A stretch of DNA of 64,000 nucleotides from JACVRW01 sp963821275 (lineage in GTDB: Bacteria > Actinomycetota > Thermoleophilia > Solirubrobacterales > Thermoleophilaceae), in the NCBI GenBank assembly GCA_963821275.1, contig CAWGDF010000013.1, positions 248,001-312,000 on the forward strand, given 5' to 3'. The translations under genes and the position numbers were made by a program. Positions within the stretch are counted from its first letter, which is position 1. Every line of letters starts with the position of its first letter. The notes under the pieces were generated by a model. That model had not been told where the DNA came from. It saw only the letters and a list, made by a program, of their open reading frames with translations, and made no database searches. Positions 1 to 9,646 of this stretch are shown piece by piece.

Positions 1-22
1 GTGGACGCACCGGACGCCCTGC

Positions 23-227
23 GCTCCGGCCCGGGCCTGCCCGGGCCCAGCGGGTGGCGCCCTGCTTGGCGCGCCGCCTTCGCCGCCTGCGGCGGGGCGG
101 GCGGGGTAGGGAGGGGGTTCCGCACGAAACGTCCGATAGTTGGACGCAACGTCAGGAACCCCCCCTCGCCCGGCTCGGTCCCGGTGCGCCCCAGCGCACA
201 CGCGGCCGCGGAATCAATCATCTAGGG
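23..227 (+). repeat. Long palindromic repeat element, copy A
   Basis: This non-coding stretch shares three blocks, in the same order, with the reverse complement of 39051-39213. The first is a GC palindrome at 23-48 (GGCCCGGGCC-type arms; 25 of 26 bases match). The second is the motif CCGATAGTT at 133-141, held here in a small hairpin (CGTCC 130-134 pairing GGACG 142-146). The third is an identical 19-base end, CGGAATCAATCATCTAGGG, at 209-227. The spacer between blocks is variable. The right end supplies the stop codon of tadC on the opposite strand (222-224). It could be a structured RNA or a mobile palindromic element; no reading frame in it is convincing. Confidence 0.7.
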
Positions 228-1088
228 CGGGACCAGTGCGTCGCCCGAGTCCAGCAGCGCGGCGGTCAGGGCTGCCGCGACCAGCAGCAGCACCGACGGC
301 ACCAGCAGCAGGGCCACCACGAGCTGGATCTTTGGCCCTGCCCGCGCGGCGTCTTCGCGGACGCTGCGGGCCAGGGAGAAGCGGGCGTCGCGGGCCTGGG
401 CGGCGAGCGCCTCCGTGGGCGACGCGCCGTGGCGGCGAGCCCGGTCCAGGGCCGACACCAGCGCCCGTACCTCCGGCAGCGGCAGCCGTCGGGCCATGCC
501 GGCCAGCGCCGACTCCAGCGGCACCCCGAGGGCCACCTCCCGGCCGACCGCCCTCCATTCGGCCGCCAGCGGCCCGCGGGCCCGCTCGGCCACCGAGACG
601 AGCGCCTCCGGCAGCGAGCGGCCGGCCTCGCTCGTCACGCGCAGCAGGTCGAGCAGGGCGGGCAGGTCGCGCCGCACCCTGCGAGCGCGGGCAGCGGCAA
701 GCCGGGCCAGCCAGACATCCGGCGCCAGGAAGCCGGCCAGCGGCGCGGCGACGGCCACGGCAAGTCCGAGCCGACCGGGCGCCACGGCGCCCAGCAGCGT
801 GCCGGCCGTGGCCCCGGCCAGCGCGGCGGCCACCTTTGCGGCCATCAGCTCGCGCGCGTCCAGCCCCGCCGGGGCGCCCGCGGCGGCAACCCGGGCGGTC
901 AGGTTCTCCATCGCGGTGTGTCCGGCGGGCCTCAGGCGCCGGCCGGCGCTGGCGAGCAGGCGTAGCAGGCGGGCGCCGGGCGGAGCGCGGCCGCGGCGCC
1001 GCCACCGCCCGCCGGCAGGGGCGAGCAGCAGCACGGCGCCGGCGCTGCCCAGCGCGCCGGCGACAAAGGCGAGCGCCGCGCCGCTCAC
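222..1088 (-). CDS. tadC: Flp/Tad pilus inner-membrane platform protein TadC
   Basis: About 288 residues with the type II/IV secretion GspF-like (T2SSF) layout. There are two N-terminal hydrophobic segments, a cytoplasmic helical region containing the hallmark stretch LPALLDLLRVTSEAGRSLPE, and a C-terminal hydrophobic pair ending at LLLVAAALTAALLDSG. It would sit in the membrane with TadB as the platform on which the TadA ATPase acts to assemble Flp pili. The GTG start at 1088 overlaps the TadB stop as GTGA, so translation is coupled. The stop codon lies inside the repeat at 23-227, so the extreme C-terminus may have been altered by that repeat. Confidence 0.85.
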   Translation of the reverse strand: MSGAALAFVAGALGSAGAVLLLAPAGGRWRRRGRAPPGARLLRLLASAGRRLRPAGHTAMENLTARVAAAGAPAGLDARELMAAKVAAALAGATAGTLLGAVAPGRLGLAVAVAAPLAGFLAPDVWLARLAAARARRVRRDLPALLDLLRVTSEAGRSLPEALVSVAERARGPLAAEWRAVGREVALGVPLESALAGMARRLPLPEVRALVSALDRARRHGASPTEALAAQARDARFSLARSVREDAARAGPKIQLVVALLLVPSVLLLVAAALTAALLDSGDALVPP

Positions 1089-1952
1089 CAGCGCACCCGT
1101 CCGAGCCGGCGTATCAGCAGCGCGGCGACCAGCTGCAGGACCACGGCGATGCCGACCAGCCACCCGGTGAGGAACGAGCTCCACAGGCGCGGCGAACCAG
1201 CCCGGGCTGGCGAGCTCGGCGAGCAGGGCGCCGCCCAACGGGAGCAGCGCCACCAGCAGTCCGGTGAAACGCGCCTGGGCGGTCGCGGCGCGCACCTCGC
1301 CCTCCAGGCGGGCCTCCTCCTCCATGGCCCGCGCGCTGTCGCGAAGCAGCCGGGCCAGGTCTCCGCCCGCGCGGTGCTGGAGCAGGCAGGCTGCGACCAC
1401 CACGTCCAGGCGAGGCGAACGGACCCGTGCCCGCATCGACTCCAGCGTGTGCTCGGTGGCCGCTCCGGCCGCCAGCTCGGCTCCGGCGCGTCGCAGTTCG
1501 TGACCGGCCGCGCCGTCCACCGAGCGGCCCGCCTCCTCGAGCGCGCCGCGCAGGGAATGGCCGCCCGCCATCGCGTCGGCGATGGCGACCGCGATCTGAG
1601 GCGCCCCGGCCTCGACCCCTCGGCGGTAGCGCTCGCGCCGTGCCCGCAGCACCCGCGCGACCAGCCAGGGACCCGCCGCCCCGAGGGCCAGGCCGGCGAG
1701 CGGCCCGGCGACGGCCAGGCCGGCCAGGAAGGCCGCCAGCGCCCCCGCCAGCAGGAGCCGGCGGCGCTCGGCGGCGCCGGGGTCACGACCCTCGCGCCCG
1801 ACTCGGACGAGCGCGTCGACCAGGCCGGCCCCGGAGCGTGCCAGCGCCGGCGCGCGGGCCGCCGCACCGCTCGCCGCCCGTCCGAGAAGCTCGGCGGCAC
1901 CCGCTGCGGCCGCCGCGCCCGCAAGTAACGCCAGCGCCACGGAGGCGCTCAC
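1085..1952 (-). CDS. tadB: Flp/Tad pilus platform protein TadB, frameshifted
   Basis: T2SSF-family membrane protein and partner of TadC. The N-terminal part reads well (hydrophobic segments, then GVEAGAPQIAVAIADAMAGG and the HRAGGDLARLL region). Near 1185-1192 the homologous reading moves to another frame, in which the last transmembrane segment (WSSFLTGWLVGIAVVLQLVA) runs to the TGA at 1085. Without the shift the frame would run on into TadC and mimic a fused 576-residue protein. The two full-length genes, overlapping as GTGA, are the more natural reading. The GTG start at 1952 overlaps the TadA stop. The shift is either an indel error or a recent mutation. Confidence 0.8.
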
Positions 1953-3151
1953 GACGGCCTCGCCGCTTCGACCCTTGCGCCGCCTCCCCTGAGCGCCTCC
2001 AGCCGGTCCGCCAGCGGGCCGGCGCGGGGCGGACGCAGCCGTTCGCCCCGCCGGTAGAGCTGCCGGGTCCCCGTGCCTCCGGCAGCGCGGACGACCTCGG
2101 TCACGCTCGCCACCACCCGCGCTCCGTCGCCCAGCCGGGCCTGGTGGACCACCACGTCGAGCGCGCTCGCCACCTGCTCGCGCACCGCGGCGTGCGGCAG
2201 GCCCACGCCGGCCATCAGCGCAAGCGTCTCGACGCGGCGCAGGGCGTCCTCGGGCGAGTTCGCGTGCACCGTGGTCAGGGATCCGTCGTGGCCGGTGTTG
2301 AGCGCCTGCAGCATGTCGAGCGCCTCCGGCCCGCGGACCTCGCCCACCACGATCCGGTCCGGCCGCATCCGCAGCGCGTTGCGCACCAGGGTGCGGATCG
2401 TGACCTCACCGCCACCGTCGAGGCCGGGTGGCCGCGCCTCCAGCCGGACCACGTGCCGTTGTCGGAGGCGCAGCTCGGCTGCGTCCTCGATCGTGACGAT
2501 GCGCTCCTCGCCGGGGATGGCCCCTGAGAGCGCGTTCAGCGTGGTGGTCTTGCCCGACCCGGTCCCGCCGCTCACCAGAACGGCGGCCTTGGCCGCGACG
2601 CACAGCGCCAGGAACTCCGCCAGCTCGGGCTCGAGCGTCCCGCGGGCTACGAGGTCGCGCAGCCCGAAGCCCTCCCGCCGGAAGCGCCGGATCGTGAGGC
2701 AGGGGCCCGACAGCGACAGCGGCGGGATCACCGCATGCACTCGCGAGCCGTCCGGAAGGCGGGCGTCGCAGAGCGGGGAGGCCTCGTCCACCCGGCGGCC
2801 CAGCGGGGCCAGGATGCGTTCGATCGCATGCAGCAGCTCGGCCTCCCCCGTGAAGCTCACAGCGGTGCGCTCGAGCTGCCCGTGGCGCTCCACGTAGACG
2901 GCCTCCGGTCCGTTGACCATCACCTCGTCGACGGAGGGATCCGACAGGAGCGGCTCCAGCGGCCCCAGCCCACGGGCGAGCAGCACCACCCGCTCGCAGA
3001 GCGCCTCCCGGTCGGCCTCCGGCAGCGGCGCCGCCTCGGCCTCGACCAGCGCCCGCACCTCGGTCTCCAGGGCCACCCCGCCCTCGCCCGAGCGCGCCCG
3101 CTCGATCAGCTGCTCGCGCAGTGCCGCCGCCAGGTCGTCAAGCGCCTCCAT
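1949..3151 (-). CDS. tadA: Flp/Tad pilus assembly ATPase TadA/CpaF
   Basis: Secretion ATPase of 400 residues, in the GspE/VirB11 family. The N-terminal domain carries VDEVMVNGPEAVYVE, typical of CpaF. A Walker A motif, SGGTGSGKTTTLNAL, follows, then an Asp box (TIEDAAELRL) and the Walker B/His region (RIVVGEVRGPEALDMLQALN, then HDGSLTTVHANS). It powers assembly of Flp-type pili from the cytoplasmic face. It is the first gene of the tadA-tadB-tadC cluster, with stop/start overlaps throughout. A cpaB-like gene lies far away at 33165-33890, so the pilus genes are split in this genome. Prepilin and TadE genes are not in the window. Confidence 0.9.
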   Translation of the reverse strand: MEALDDLAAALREQLIERARSGEGGVALETEVRALVEAEAAPLPEADREALCERVVLLARGLGPLEPLLSDPSVDEVMVNGPEAVYVERHGQLERTAVSFTGEAELLHAIERILAPLGRRVDEASPLCDARLPDGSRVHAVIPPLSLSGPCLTIRRFRREGFGLRDLVARGTLEPELAEFLALCVAAKAAVLVSGGTGSGKTTTLNALSGAIPGEERIVTIEDAAELRLRQRHVVRLEARPPGLDGGGEVTIRTLVRNALRMRPDRIVVGEVRGPEALDMLQALNTGHDGSLTTVHANSPEDALRRVETLALMAGVGLPHAAVREQVASALDVVVHQARLGDGARVVASVTEVVRAAGGTGTRQLYRRGERLRPPRAGPLADRLEALRGGGARVEAARPS

Positions 3152-3200
3152 GCTGAGAGGAGGCCGCAGAAGCCGGGTCTCGCCCCCGCACCAGTTGGAT

Positions 3201-3237
3201 TGCTGACTTCGCCCCCCAGTGGGGGGTCAAGTCAGCA
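3201..3237. terminator. Strong intergenic hairpin, probable terminator
   Basis: A nearly perfect inverted repeat: TGCTGACTT (3201-3209) pairs AAGTCAGCA (3229-3237) and encloses CCCCCC/GGGGGG. It lies between the stop of the aldo/keto reductase (3249) and the start of tadA (3151), both on the minus strand. It most likely ends the upstream transcript. There is no U tract, so it could instead be an operator for the tad operon. Confidence 0.5.
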
Positions 3238-3248
3238 CTGTGGAACCG

Positions 3249-4172
3249 CTACGTCCAGTCCAGGTCCGACCGCGCCGCCCAATAGGGCTCGCTCGCCTCC
3301 CCCAGCCCGGCCAGCTCCTCGTCGAGCCCGGGCGCCCACTCGATCGAGGCCGCCGCCAGGTTGCTCCGCAGGTGTTCGACCGTCGCGGCCCCGCTCAGCA
3401 CCACGTCCACCCAGGGGCGGGCCAGCAGCCAGCCGAGGGCCAGCGCGTCGGAGCTCGTCCCCGCTCGCTCCGCGGCCGCCTCGAGGCCGGCGACACCGCC
3501 GCGCGGCGTCAGCCGCCCGTTGGCGAGCGCCTCCTTGACGACCACCCGCATGCCCTCCGTGTGCGCACGCTCCAGCGCCGGGCCGGCTGCCCGCTCGAGC
3601 AGGTTGTAGGTGGCCTGGACAGAGTCGAAGGCCCCGAGCTCGACGGCCCGTTCGATGGTCGCGGGCTGCTCATCGCCGCTGACCGAGAGGCCGATCTCGA
3701 GACCGTCGCGGCGCAGGGACGCCAGCTCGCCGAGCACCGCGTCGTCGTCGAGTACCCCGCTCGACAGCGTGGCCGAGTGGATCTGGTAAAGCCTCAGCCA
3801 GTCGCCGATCAGGGCCCGGGTCTCGCCGAGCTGCCGCCGCAACTGCTCGAGCGACAGGTCCTTGACCTCGGGCGGGTCGGCATCCACCTCCCAGCCGGCG
3901 GTGTAGGTGTAGCCCCACTTGGAGGCCACGAACACCGACCCCGGAGCGATCTCGCGCGCACGCAGCCAGGAGCCCAGGAACTCCTCCGCGCGGCCGTAGG
4001 AGCGCGCCGCGTCGTAGTAGCGCACCCCGGCCTCCCAGGCCGCGTCGAGCACCCCGTGGGTGCGCCGCTCGAGCGCCTTCACCGAGCGGTCCTCGCCCAG
4101 GTCCTCGCCGTGCCCGAGGTTGAGGTAGCCCGGCCGCCCGAGGGCGGCCAGGCCTAGGCCCATCTCAGTCAC
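3249..4172 (-). CDS. Aldo/keto reductase family oxidoreductase
   Basis: About 307 residues with the (beta/alpha)8 aldo/keto reductase pattern and all four catalytic residues. Asp and Tyr lie in YYDAARSYG, Lys in ASKWGY and His in YQIHSA. Such enzymes use NAD(P)H to interconvert carbonyls and alcohols in the cytosol; the substrate cannot be read from sequence. The start may be GTG 4172 or ATG 4163. It lies 12 bp downstream of the end of the M14 carboxypeptidase on the same strand, so it may be cotranscribed, and is followed by the hairpin at 3201-3237. Confidence 0.85.
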   Translation of the reverse strand: MTEMGLGLAALGRPGYLNLGHGEDLGEDRSVKALERRTHGVLDAAWEAGVRYYDAARSYGRAEEFLGSWLRAREIAPGSVFVASKWGYTYTAGWEVDADPPEVKDLSLEQLRRQLGETRALIGDWLRLYQIHSATLSSGVLDDDAVLGELASLRRDGLEIGLSVSGDEQPATIERAVELGAFDSVQATYNLLERAAGPALERAHTEGMRVVVKEALANGRLTPRGGVAGLEAAAERAGTSSDALALGWLLARPWVDVVLSGAATVEHLRSNLAAASIEWAPGLDEELAGLGEASEPYWAARSDLDWT

Positions 4173-4184
4173 CGGCTCGAACCG

Positions 4185-6855
4185 CTAGAGATCCCCCCAG
4201 TAGAAGCCCTCGGACACCGCCGGGAAGCTCCGCTCGGGGTGCGCCCGGAACAGCGGGTCGATCCCGAACAGCGTGATCCGCGCGGTCCCGGCCTCGTTCG
4301 GGCCGTGGACGATGACCGGCGAGCCGCCGGCCGTCGGGTTCGGGCTCGGCCAGTGGCCCGAGGCGAGGTAGTCCGACTCAGGGAGACGGCCGTCGACGGT
4401 CATGTCGGCCGGCACGTCGGTGAACCAGACCGGATCCTCCACGAGCGCCGTATCGCGGCCGGGATAGGCGCCGGTGATCGGGCTGCTGTCGCGCCCCTCG
4501 TTGTCCCAATAGACGATCCCGCTCGCCTGGTCCTGGAACTCCGGCGTCGCCCGTCCGAACGACTCGAGCAGGCCCTCGACTCGCTCGGTCGCCTTGCCCA
4601 GGGTCGACCGGCTGCCCTGCGACCGGGCCTCGAGGCCCTGAAGCTGGGCGGCTCCCCCGCCGAGGAGGAACTCGGCCCCGTCGATCCTCGCCCCGACGTA
4701 GCCACCCCCGCGGGCGAAGAAGGCCGCATAGCGCTCCCGCGCGGCGGCCAGCTCCGGGGTGTCCGGCTCCCCTTCGTCGGGCACCGGATAGCCCTCGGCG
4801 GTGTTGTAGATCACGTCGTAGTCGAGCAGCGGATCGCTGGGCTCAGTGCCCACGGTCTCGTTGTCCAGCTGGTCGGCGGAGAACCCGAGCCGCGCCTCGA
4901 GCGCCCAGTTCTCGTAGGCCGAGCACAGGCACGCGATCCGCGGCACCCGCTCGATCGGCTCGCGCTCGGGCAGGAAGCCCCGGACGGGCTCGAACCACAC
5001 CCCGGCCTCGCGCCCGGCGGCGCGGAGCTGAGCCCTGGCGGTCGCCCTGAAGAGCACGCTGCCGGCGGGCATGTCGCCCGACCTGGTCTCGAACTGCTCG
5101 CTGGCGAGCCTGGCGGCGACGCCGTCGGCCACGAGCTCGTTGACCGTCCGCACCGCGGTGCGGCGAGTCGACCTCGAGCGCGTACCAGTCCGACCGGCCC
5201 GGCCGCACCCCGCCCTCGACCGCATCCGTGTCGTCGATCGGCCTGGTCGGCGGCGAGAAGGGCCGGTTCCTGCCGATCGTCACCACGTCGGCGCCCCACA
5301 GGAAGCCGTTGCTCCAGGAGCCGGGCGGCGCGTACAGCTGGGTGACGCGGTCGGAGATGTCGTCGCCGACGTCGAGCATGGTGTTGGCCAGTCCGCGCAG
5401 GGCCTGATCCAGTCGCACGACGTAGGAGCCGGCCTCGAAGAGCTGTCCGCCGAAGCGATAGTCGCGCCGCAGCCGGCTCACCTCGATGTCGTTGTAAAGC
5501 AGGAAGTCGACCAGCCGCTTGGCCTCCGCGTCGCTGCGCTGCCCGTTGCCTACGGGGATCACGTGCGCGCGGGGGTAGTCGGTCATGTAGTCGTGGTCCT
5601 CCGGGGTCCCGATCACGGCCGGGGGAATGGCCTCGAGGTCGACCCGCGCTTCGTCCTCCGCTCCCCGGCGGTAGATCTCGAACTGGTCGTACAGCATCTC
5701 GCGGCGGTTCTCGATCACGTACTGGACCGAGGAGAAGACGCTCAGCTCCTGCGTGCGCAGGGAGCCGGCGCGGCCGACCACATCAGGCCGCTCCCGGTTG
5801 ACCCCGCAGAGGGTGAAGTCCTCGGTTTCCTCCGGGTCCCAGTCGCACATCTCGATCGTCGAGGCGTCGAGGCCCCGCAGCTGCCCGTACTGGCCGGTGT
5901 AGAAGGGGCCCCAGTCGTCCCAGCCCTGGGGCAGCGTCTCGCCATCGGGGATCCAATCCTCGATCTCGGGCTCGTAGTTCGGGATGTTGTTGATCGGGCG
6001 GCTGATGCCGAAGCCCTCGCTCGCGAGGCGGTCCTCGTTGGCGTCGAGCCGCGGCTGGTTCCACTTGAGCCAGATGTCGTACTCGATCCCCGGGTTGTGC
6101 GGCACGGTCGTCCCCTCCAGCAGCGTGGGCGACACGTAGCCGTGCAGGTCCAGCGTCTGGGTGAACGGCAGGCGCTTGATCAGGCTGACCGCCGTGACGG
6201 TCTCGGGCTGCGACTGGGTTATGTAGTCGCGGTTGAGGTCGAACCCGTTGCCGTTCGTGCGTGTCCCGGCGACCCTGCCGTCCGGGTTCTTGATCGGGTT
6301 GAAGACGATGACCGCGTGGTCGAGCACCGCGTCGACCTCGTCGTCGGTCCCGTAGGGGGTCGTCGCCAGGCGTTCGATGAAGCGCATCGCGGCGTCGACG
6401 CCCTCGTACTCGTTGCCGTGGATGCCGCCCTGGATGAAGAGCGGGACCTTCGCGTCGCGGCGCCCGATCAGCTGCTGCGCGCGCCTCGGGTTGCGCGCGT
6501 AGAGGCGCGCCACCCGCTGCAGGCGGGCATACGAGCGCCGCTGGGCGCGCGTGTCCAGCGCGTTGATGGTCACGGCGTACATGTCCCGGCCGTCGGCCGA
6601 CCGACCGGGCAGCACCTCGAGCGACATGCGCCCGTCGCTCCGCTCCTCGATCGACTCGAGGGTGCAGCCGATCGCGTAGTACGGGATGTGGGGGAAGCTC
6701 CCGGGTGCATCGGCGGGCAGCGCCGCGGCCGCGTCGGGCTCCGGCGTGCCGCACCAGGGCGGCTCGATCGCCGCCTGCGCCGTGGTGGCTCCCACCAAGC
6801 AAATCGCGACCGCCATCACCAGTACGGCCAGCCAGCGCCGCGCCCGACTCCGCAT
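4185..6855 (-). CDS. Secreted M14 zinc carboxypeptidase, frameshifted
   Basis: About 890 residues once one frameshift is bridged. It starts at ATG 6855 with a signal peptide (RRWLAVLVMAVAICLVGATT, cleavage near AQA). The M14 zinc site is clear: His and Glu in GGIHGNEYEG, the third His in LDLHGYV, and the substrate-binding NGNGFDLNRDY region. A long C-terminal extension follows. Near 5156-5168 the homologous reading passes to a second frame (TAVRTVNELVADG onwards) that runs to the stop at 4185. The protein is presumably exported to digest peptides. The size is large compared with the roughly 300-residue catalytic domain, but multidomain secreted M14 enzymes of this length are known. Confidence 0.8.
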
Positions 6856-6961
6856 CGAAGCACCCCCCAGGGTTCGCAAGAAAAGCGGCCGGGAGTCTAC
6901 ATCCGGGTCGGCCTCGACAACTCCTTGAGGGGGTCGCCGTCCGTTATAAGGAGCGGCACCG

Positions 6962-8084
6962 ATGACTGGCATCGCCGACTGGCGCCGGCTGATCCGCCCG
7001 CAGCTGCTCGACCTGGGGCCCTACGAGCCCGGGCCGAGCCTCGACGAGCTGAAGACCGAGCTGGGGCTCGACGAGGTGGCCAAGCTGAACTGGAACGAGG
7101 GCTTGTTCGGTCCGCTCTCGGGGGTGCTCGAGGCCGCGGCTGCCGAGCTCGTCCACGCCTGGGAGTACCCCGAGCACGCCTACCTGCACCTGCGCGAGGC
7201 CATCGGCGCGGAGATAGGCGCGGGCGCAGAGCAGATCCTCCCCGGGCACGGCATACAGACGCTGATCCTCGCCCTCACCTCCGCCTTCGTCTCGCCCGGC
7301 GACCGCGTGGTGGTGCCCCAGCCGACCTACGGCCTCTACGCCCAGGCCTCGCGCGCCGCAGGCGCCCGGCTCGAGCGGGTTCCCTCCCCCGAGCTGCGGC
7401 TCGACCTCGAGCGGATCGCGGACACGGTCCGGCGCACGGGCGCGCGGCTGGTCTGGATCTGCGATCCGAACAATCCGACCGGGTCGCTGATCGCCGAGGA
7501 CGAGTGGACGGGCTTCCTCGACGCCCTGCCGGCGGACTGCGTGGTGGCCGCCGACGAGGCGTACATCGACTTCGTCGAGCCGGCCGAGCGCCTGCGCCGT
7601 GAGGACGACGTGGCGGCGGGGCGGCCGCTGGTGGTGCTGCGAACGTTCTCGAAGATCTTCGGCCTCGCCGGACTGCGGCTGGGCTACGCCCTCACCGCAC
7701 CGGCGCTGGTGCCCTACCTGCAGGCGGTGCAGGAGCCCTTCAACGTCAACCGTCCCGCGCTGGTGGCCGGGGGAGGCGAGCCTCGGCCGTCCGGTCGAGG
7801 TGGCCGAGCGGCGCGCCGCGACGGTGCGGGCGCGCGAGCGCCTGGCGGGTGCGCTCGCGGCCGCGGGGATGGAGCCGCTCCCCTCGGCCGGCAACTTCGT
7901 CTTCGTCCACCACGGAGCCGACGACGCCGCTCTCTCCGACGGCCTGCTGCGGCGAGGCATCATCATCCGCTCCGGAGGGGAGCTCGGGATGCCTGGCTGG
8001 GCGCGCATCACCGTCGGCCCCGAGCCGCTCATGGACCTTGTGGCCGCCGCACTCCCCGCGGTGCGCGACGAGGTGCTCGCGTGA
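6962..8084 (+). CDS. PLP aminotransferase class I/II (HisC-like), frameshifted
   Basis: Fold-type I aminotransferase of about 373 residues. The PLP features are visible: CDPNNPTG, AADEAYIDF and the Schiff-base lysine in RTFSKIFGLAGLRLGY. A good Shine-Dalgarno sequence (AAGGAG) precedes ATG 6962. Around 7769-7780 one base is gained or lost, and the remaining third (RPVEVAERRAATVRARERLA onwards) is in another frame, ending at 8084. The stop overlaps the GTG start of the ThDP enzyme. Pairing with a 2-oxoacid decarboxylase-like enzyme suggests that it deaminates an amino acid, and arginine by the AruH/AruI route is one option. It is probably not the biosynthetic HisC. Confidence 0.8.
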
Positions 8085-9646
8085 GGAGCGGCGGGCAGGC
8101 GCTGGCCGACGCGCTCGCGGCGCACGGCGTGGACACCGCCTGGGGCATCCCCGGCACCCACAACCTCGAGATCTACAAGCACCTGCCCGGCGCGGGCATC
8201 CGTCATCTGAGCCCGCGTCACGAGCAGGGCGCCGGCTTCGCTGCGGATGGGTACGCGCGGGTGACCGGGCGGCCGGGGGTGTGCATCACGACCTCGGGCC
8301 CGGCGGCGCTCAACGCCGCCACCGCCCTGGGGCAGGCCTATTCGGACTCGGTGCCGGTGCTGTGCGTGTCGGCGGGGATGCCCTTGGGCCACCCCGCCGG
8401 CAGCGGTGAGCTGCACGAGACCAAGGACCAGCGGGGCGCCCTGGACGCGATCGTCGCCTACGGGCAGCGCGTGACGAGCGTGGCCGAGATCCCGGCCGCG
8501 GTGGCGCAAGCGTTCGCCGCGATGACCGGCGGCCGTCCCCGGCCGGTCTACCTCGAGATCCCGCTCGACGTGCTCGCCGACGTGGCGGAGGCGGAGAACG
8601 TCGGCCCGCTCGCCGTACCGCCGGCGGCGCCCGCGCCGGGCGCTCTCGACGCTGCCGCGGCGCGACTGGCCCAGGCCGACCGCCCGGCGATCGTCGCCGG
8701 CGGCGGCGCCCGCGGCGCGGCGGCGCAGGTCCGCGCGCTGGCGGAGCGACTGGGTGCCCCGGTGGTGTGCACGATCAACGGCAAGGGAGTGCTGGCCGAG
8801 GACCATCCGCTGAGCGCCGGCGCCGGCCTCGCCCGGGCGGTCACGCGCGAGCTGGCCGAGGACAGCGACGTAGTGCTGGTCGCCGGGAGCGCGCTCTCCC
8901 CCGCCGAGCAGTGGCTGGGGCCGCTGCCGCTCGACGGGAAGGTCGTGCGGGTGGACATCGACCCGGCGCAGGCGGTGCGCGGCGCCGTTCCAACAGTGGC
9001 GGTCGTGGGCGACGCGGCGGCTGCCCTGACGGGGCTGCTGGACCGGTTGGGCCCCGGTGAGGGCGACCGCGAGCGGGCCGCCGGCTGGCGCGCGCGGCAC
9101 CTGGAGGAGGCGCATGAGCTCGGCTCGCGCTGGTCTTGGATATTCGAGGCGATCGCGGGGACCATCGGCCGCGACGGGATCGTGGCCGGTGACAGCGCCA
9201 TGGTCTGCTACCACGGAGCGGTCGCGGCGCTGCCGGTCTATCGGCCCGGGTCGTTTCTCTACCCGACCGGCTACGGGACCCTGGGCTACGGCCTGCCCGC
9301 GGCGATAGGCGCCAAGGTGGGCCGGCCGGACTCCCGCGTCCTCGCGCTGATGGGCGACGGGGGCATCATGTTCACGCTCGCCGAGCTGGCCGCGGCCGCG
9401 CAGCTTCGCCTCCCGCTTCCGGTGGTGGTCGTCGACAACGCCGGCTACGGGGAGATCCGCGACCAGATGGCCGAGCGGAAGGACCCGGTGTACGCGGTCG
9501 ACCTCGACCGGCTCGACTTCGCCGCGCTCGGCCGCACGCTGGGCTGCGAGGGCGTGTTCGCCGCCGACCGGGACGCGCTGGCCGACGCCCTCGAGGGGAG
9601 CTTCGCTGCGGCCCGCCCGACCGTCGTGCACGTGGAGGCCGCCTGA
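8081..9646 (+). CDS. ThDP-dependent 2-oxoacid decarboxylase / acetolactate synthase-like
   Basis: 521 residues from GTG 8081 (GTGA overlap with the aminotransferase). It has three ThDP-enzyme domains. The N-terminal PYR domain carries the activating Glu in SPRHEQGAGFAADGYAR, a central domain follows, and the C-terminal PP domain has the GDGGIMFTLAEL...N ThDP/Mg motif, closed by VVVDNAGYGEI. The sequence LHETKDQRGAL resembles AruI-type 5-guanidino-2-oxopentanoate decarboxylases more than anabolic IlvB, and no regulatory subunit gene is adjacent. The likely role is decarboxylation of the 2-oxoacid made by the upstream aminotransferase; the exact substrate is inferred. It ends in TGATG with the next gene. 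Confidence 0.75.
   Translation: MRSGGQALADALAAHGVDTAWGIPGTHNLEIYKHLPGAGIRHLSPRHEQGAGFAADGYARVTGRPGVCITTSGPAALNAATALGQAYSDSVPVLCVSAGMPLGHPAGSGELHETKDQRGALDAIVAYGQRVTSVAEIPAAVAQAFAAMTGGRPRPVYLEIPLDVLADVAEAENVGPLAVPPAAPAPGALDAAAARLAQADRPAIVAGGGARGAAAQVRALAERLGAPVVCTINGKGVLAEDHPLSAGAGLARAVTRELAEDSDVVLVAGSALSPAEQWLGPLPLDGKVVRVDIDPAQAVRGAVPTVAVVGDAAAALTGLLDRLGPGEGDRERAAGWRARHLEEAHELGSRWSWIFEAIAGTIGRDGIVAGDSAMVCYHGAVAALPVYRPGSFLYPTGYGTLGYGLPAAIGAKVGRPDSRVLALMGDGGIMFTLAELAAAAQLRLPLPVVVVDNAGYGEIRDQMAERKDPVYAVDLDRLDFAALGRTLGCEGVFAADRDALADALEGSFAAARPTVVHVEAA

Noticed and set aside
1..225. A 74-codon frame at the window start
   Set aside because: Lies within the palindromic repeat element; translation is Gly/Pro/Arg-rich without family features.
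222..1952. A fused TadB-TadC protein of 576 residues
   Set aside because: The middle of the frame loses homology where another frame gives the true TadB C-terminal helix and stop; a single-base shift explains it.
6944..9631. An 895-codon open frame on the minus strand
   Set aside because: Antisense to the clear aminotransferase and ThDP genes; composition is rich in Arg/His/Gln as expected from reading GC-rich codons backwards.
6962..9646. An aminotransferase-ThDP enzyme fusion
   Set aside because: The open frame only joins the two because of a frameshift near 7775; the aminotransferase C-terminus is in another frame and ends in a normal stop/start overlap.
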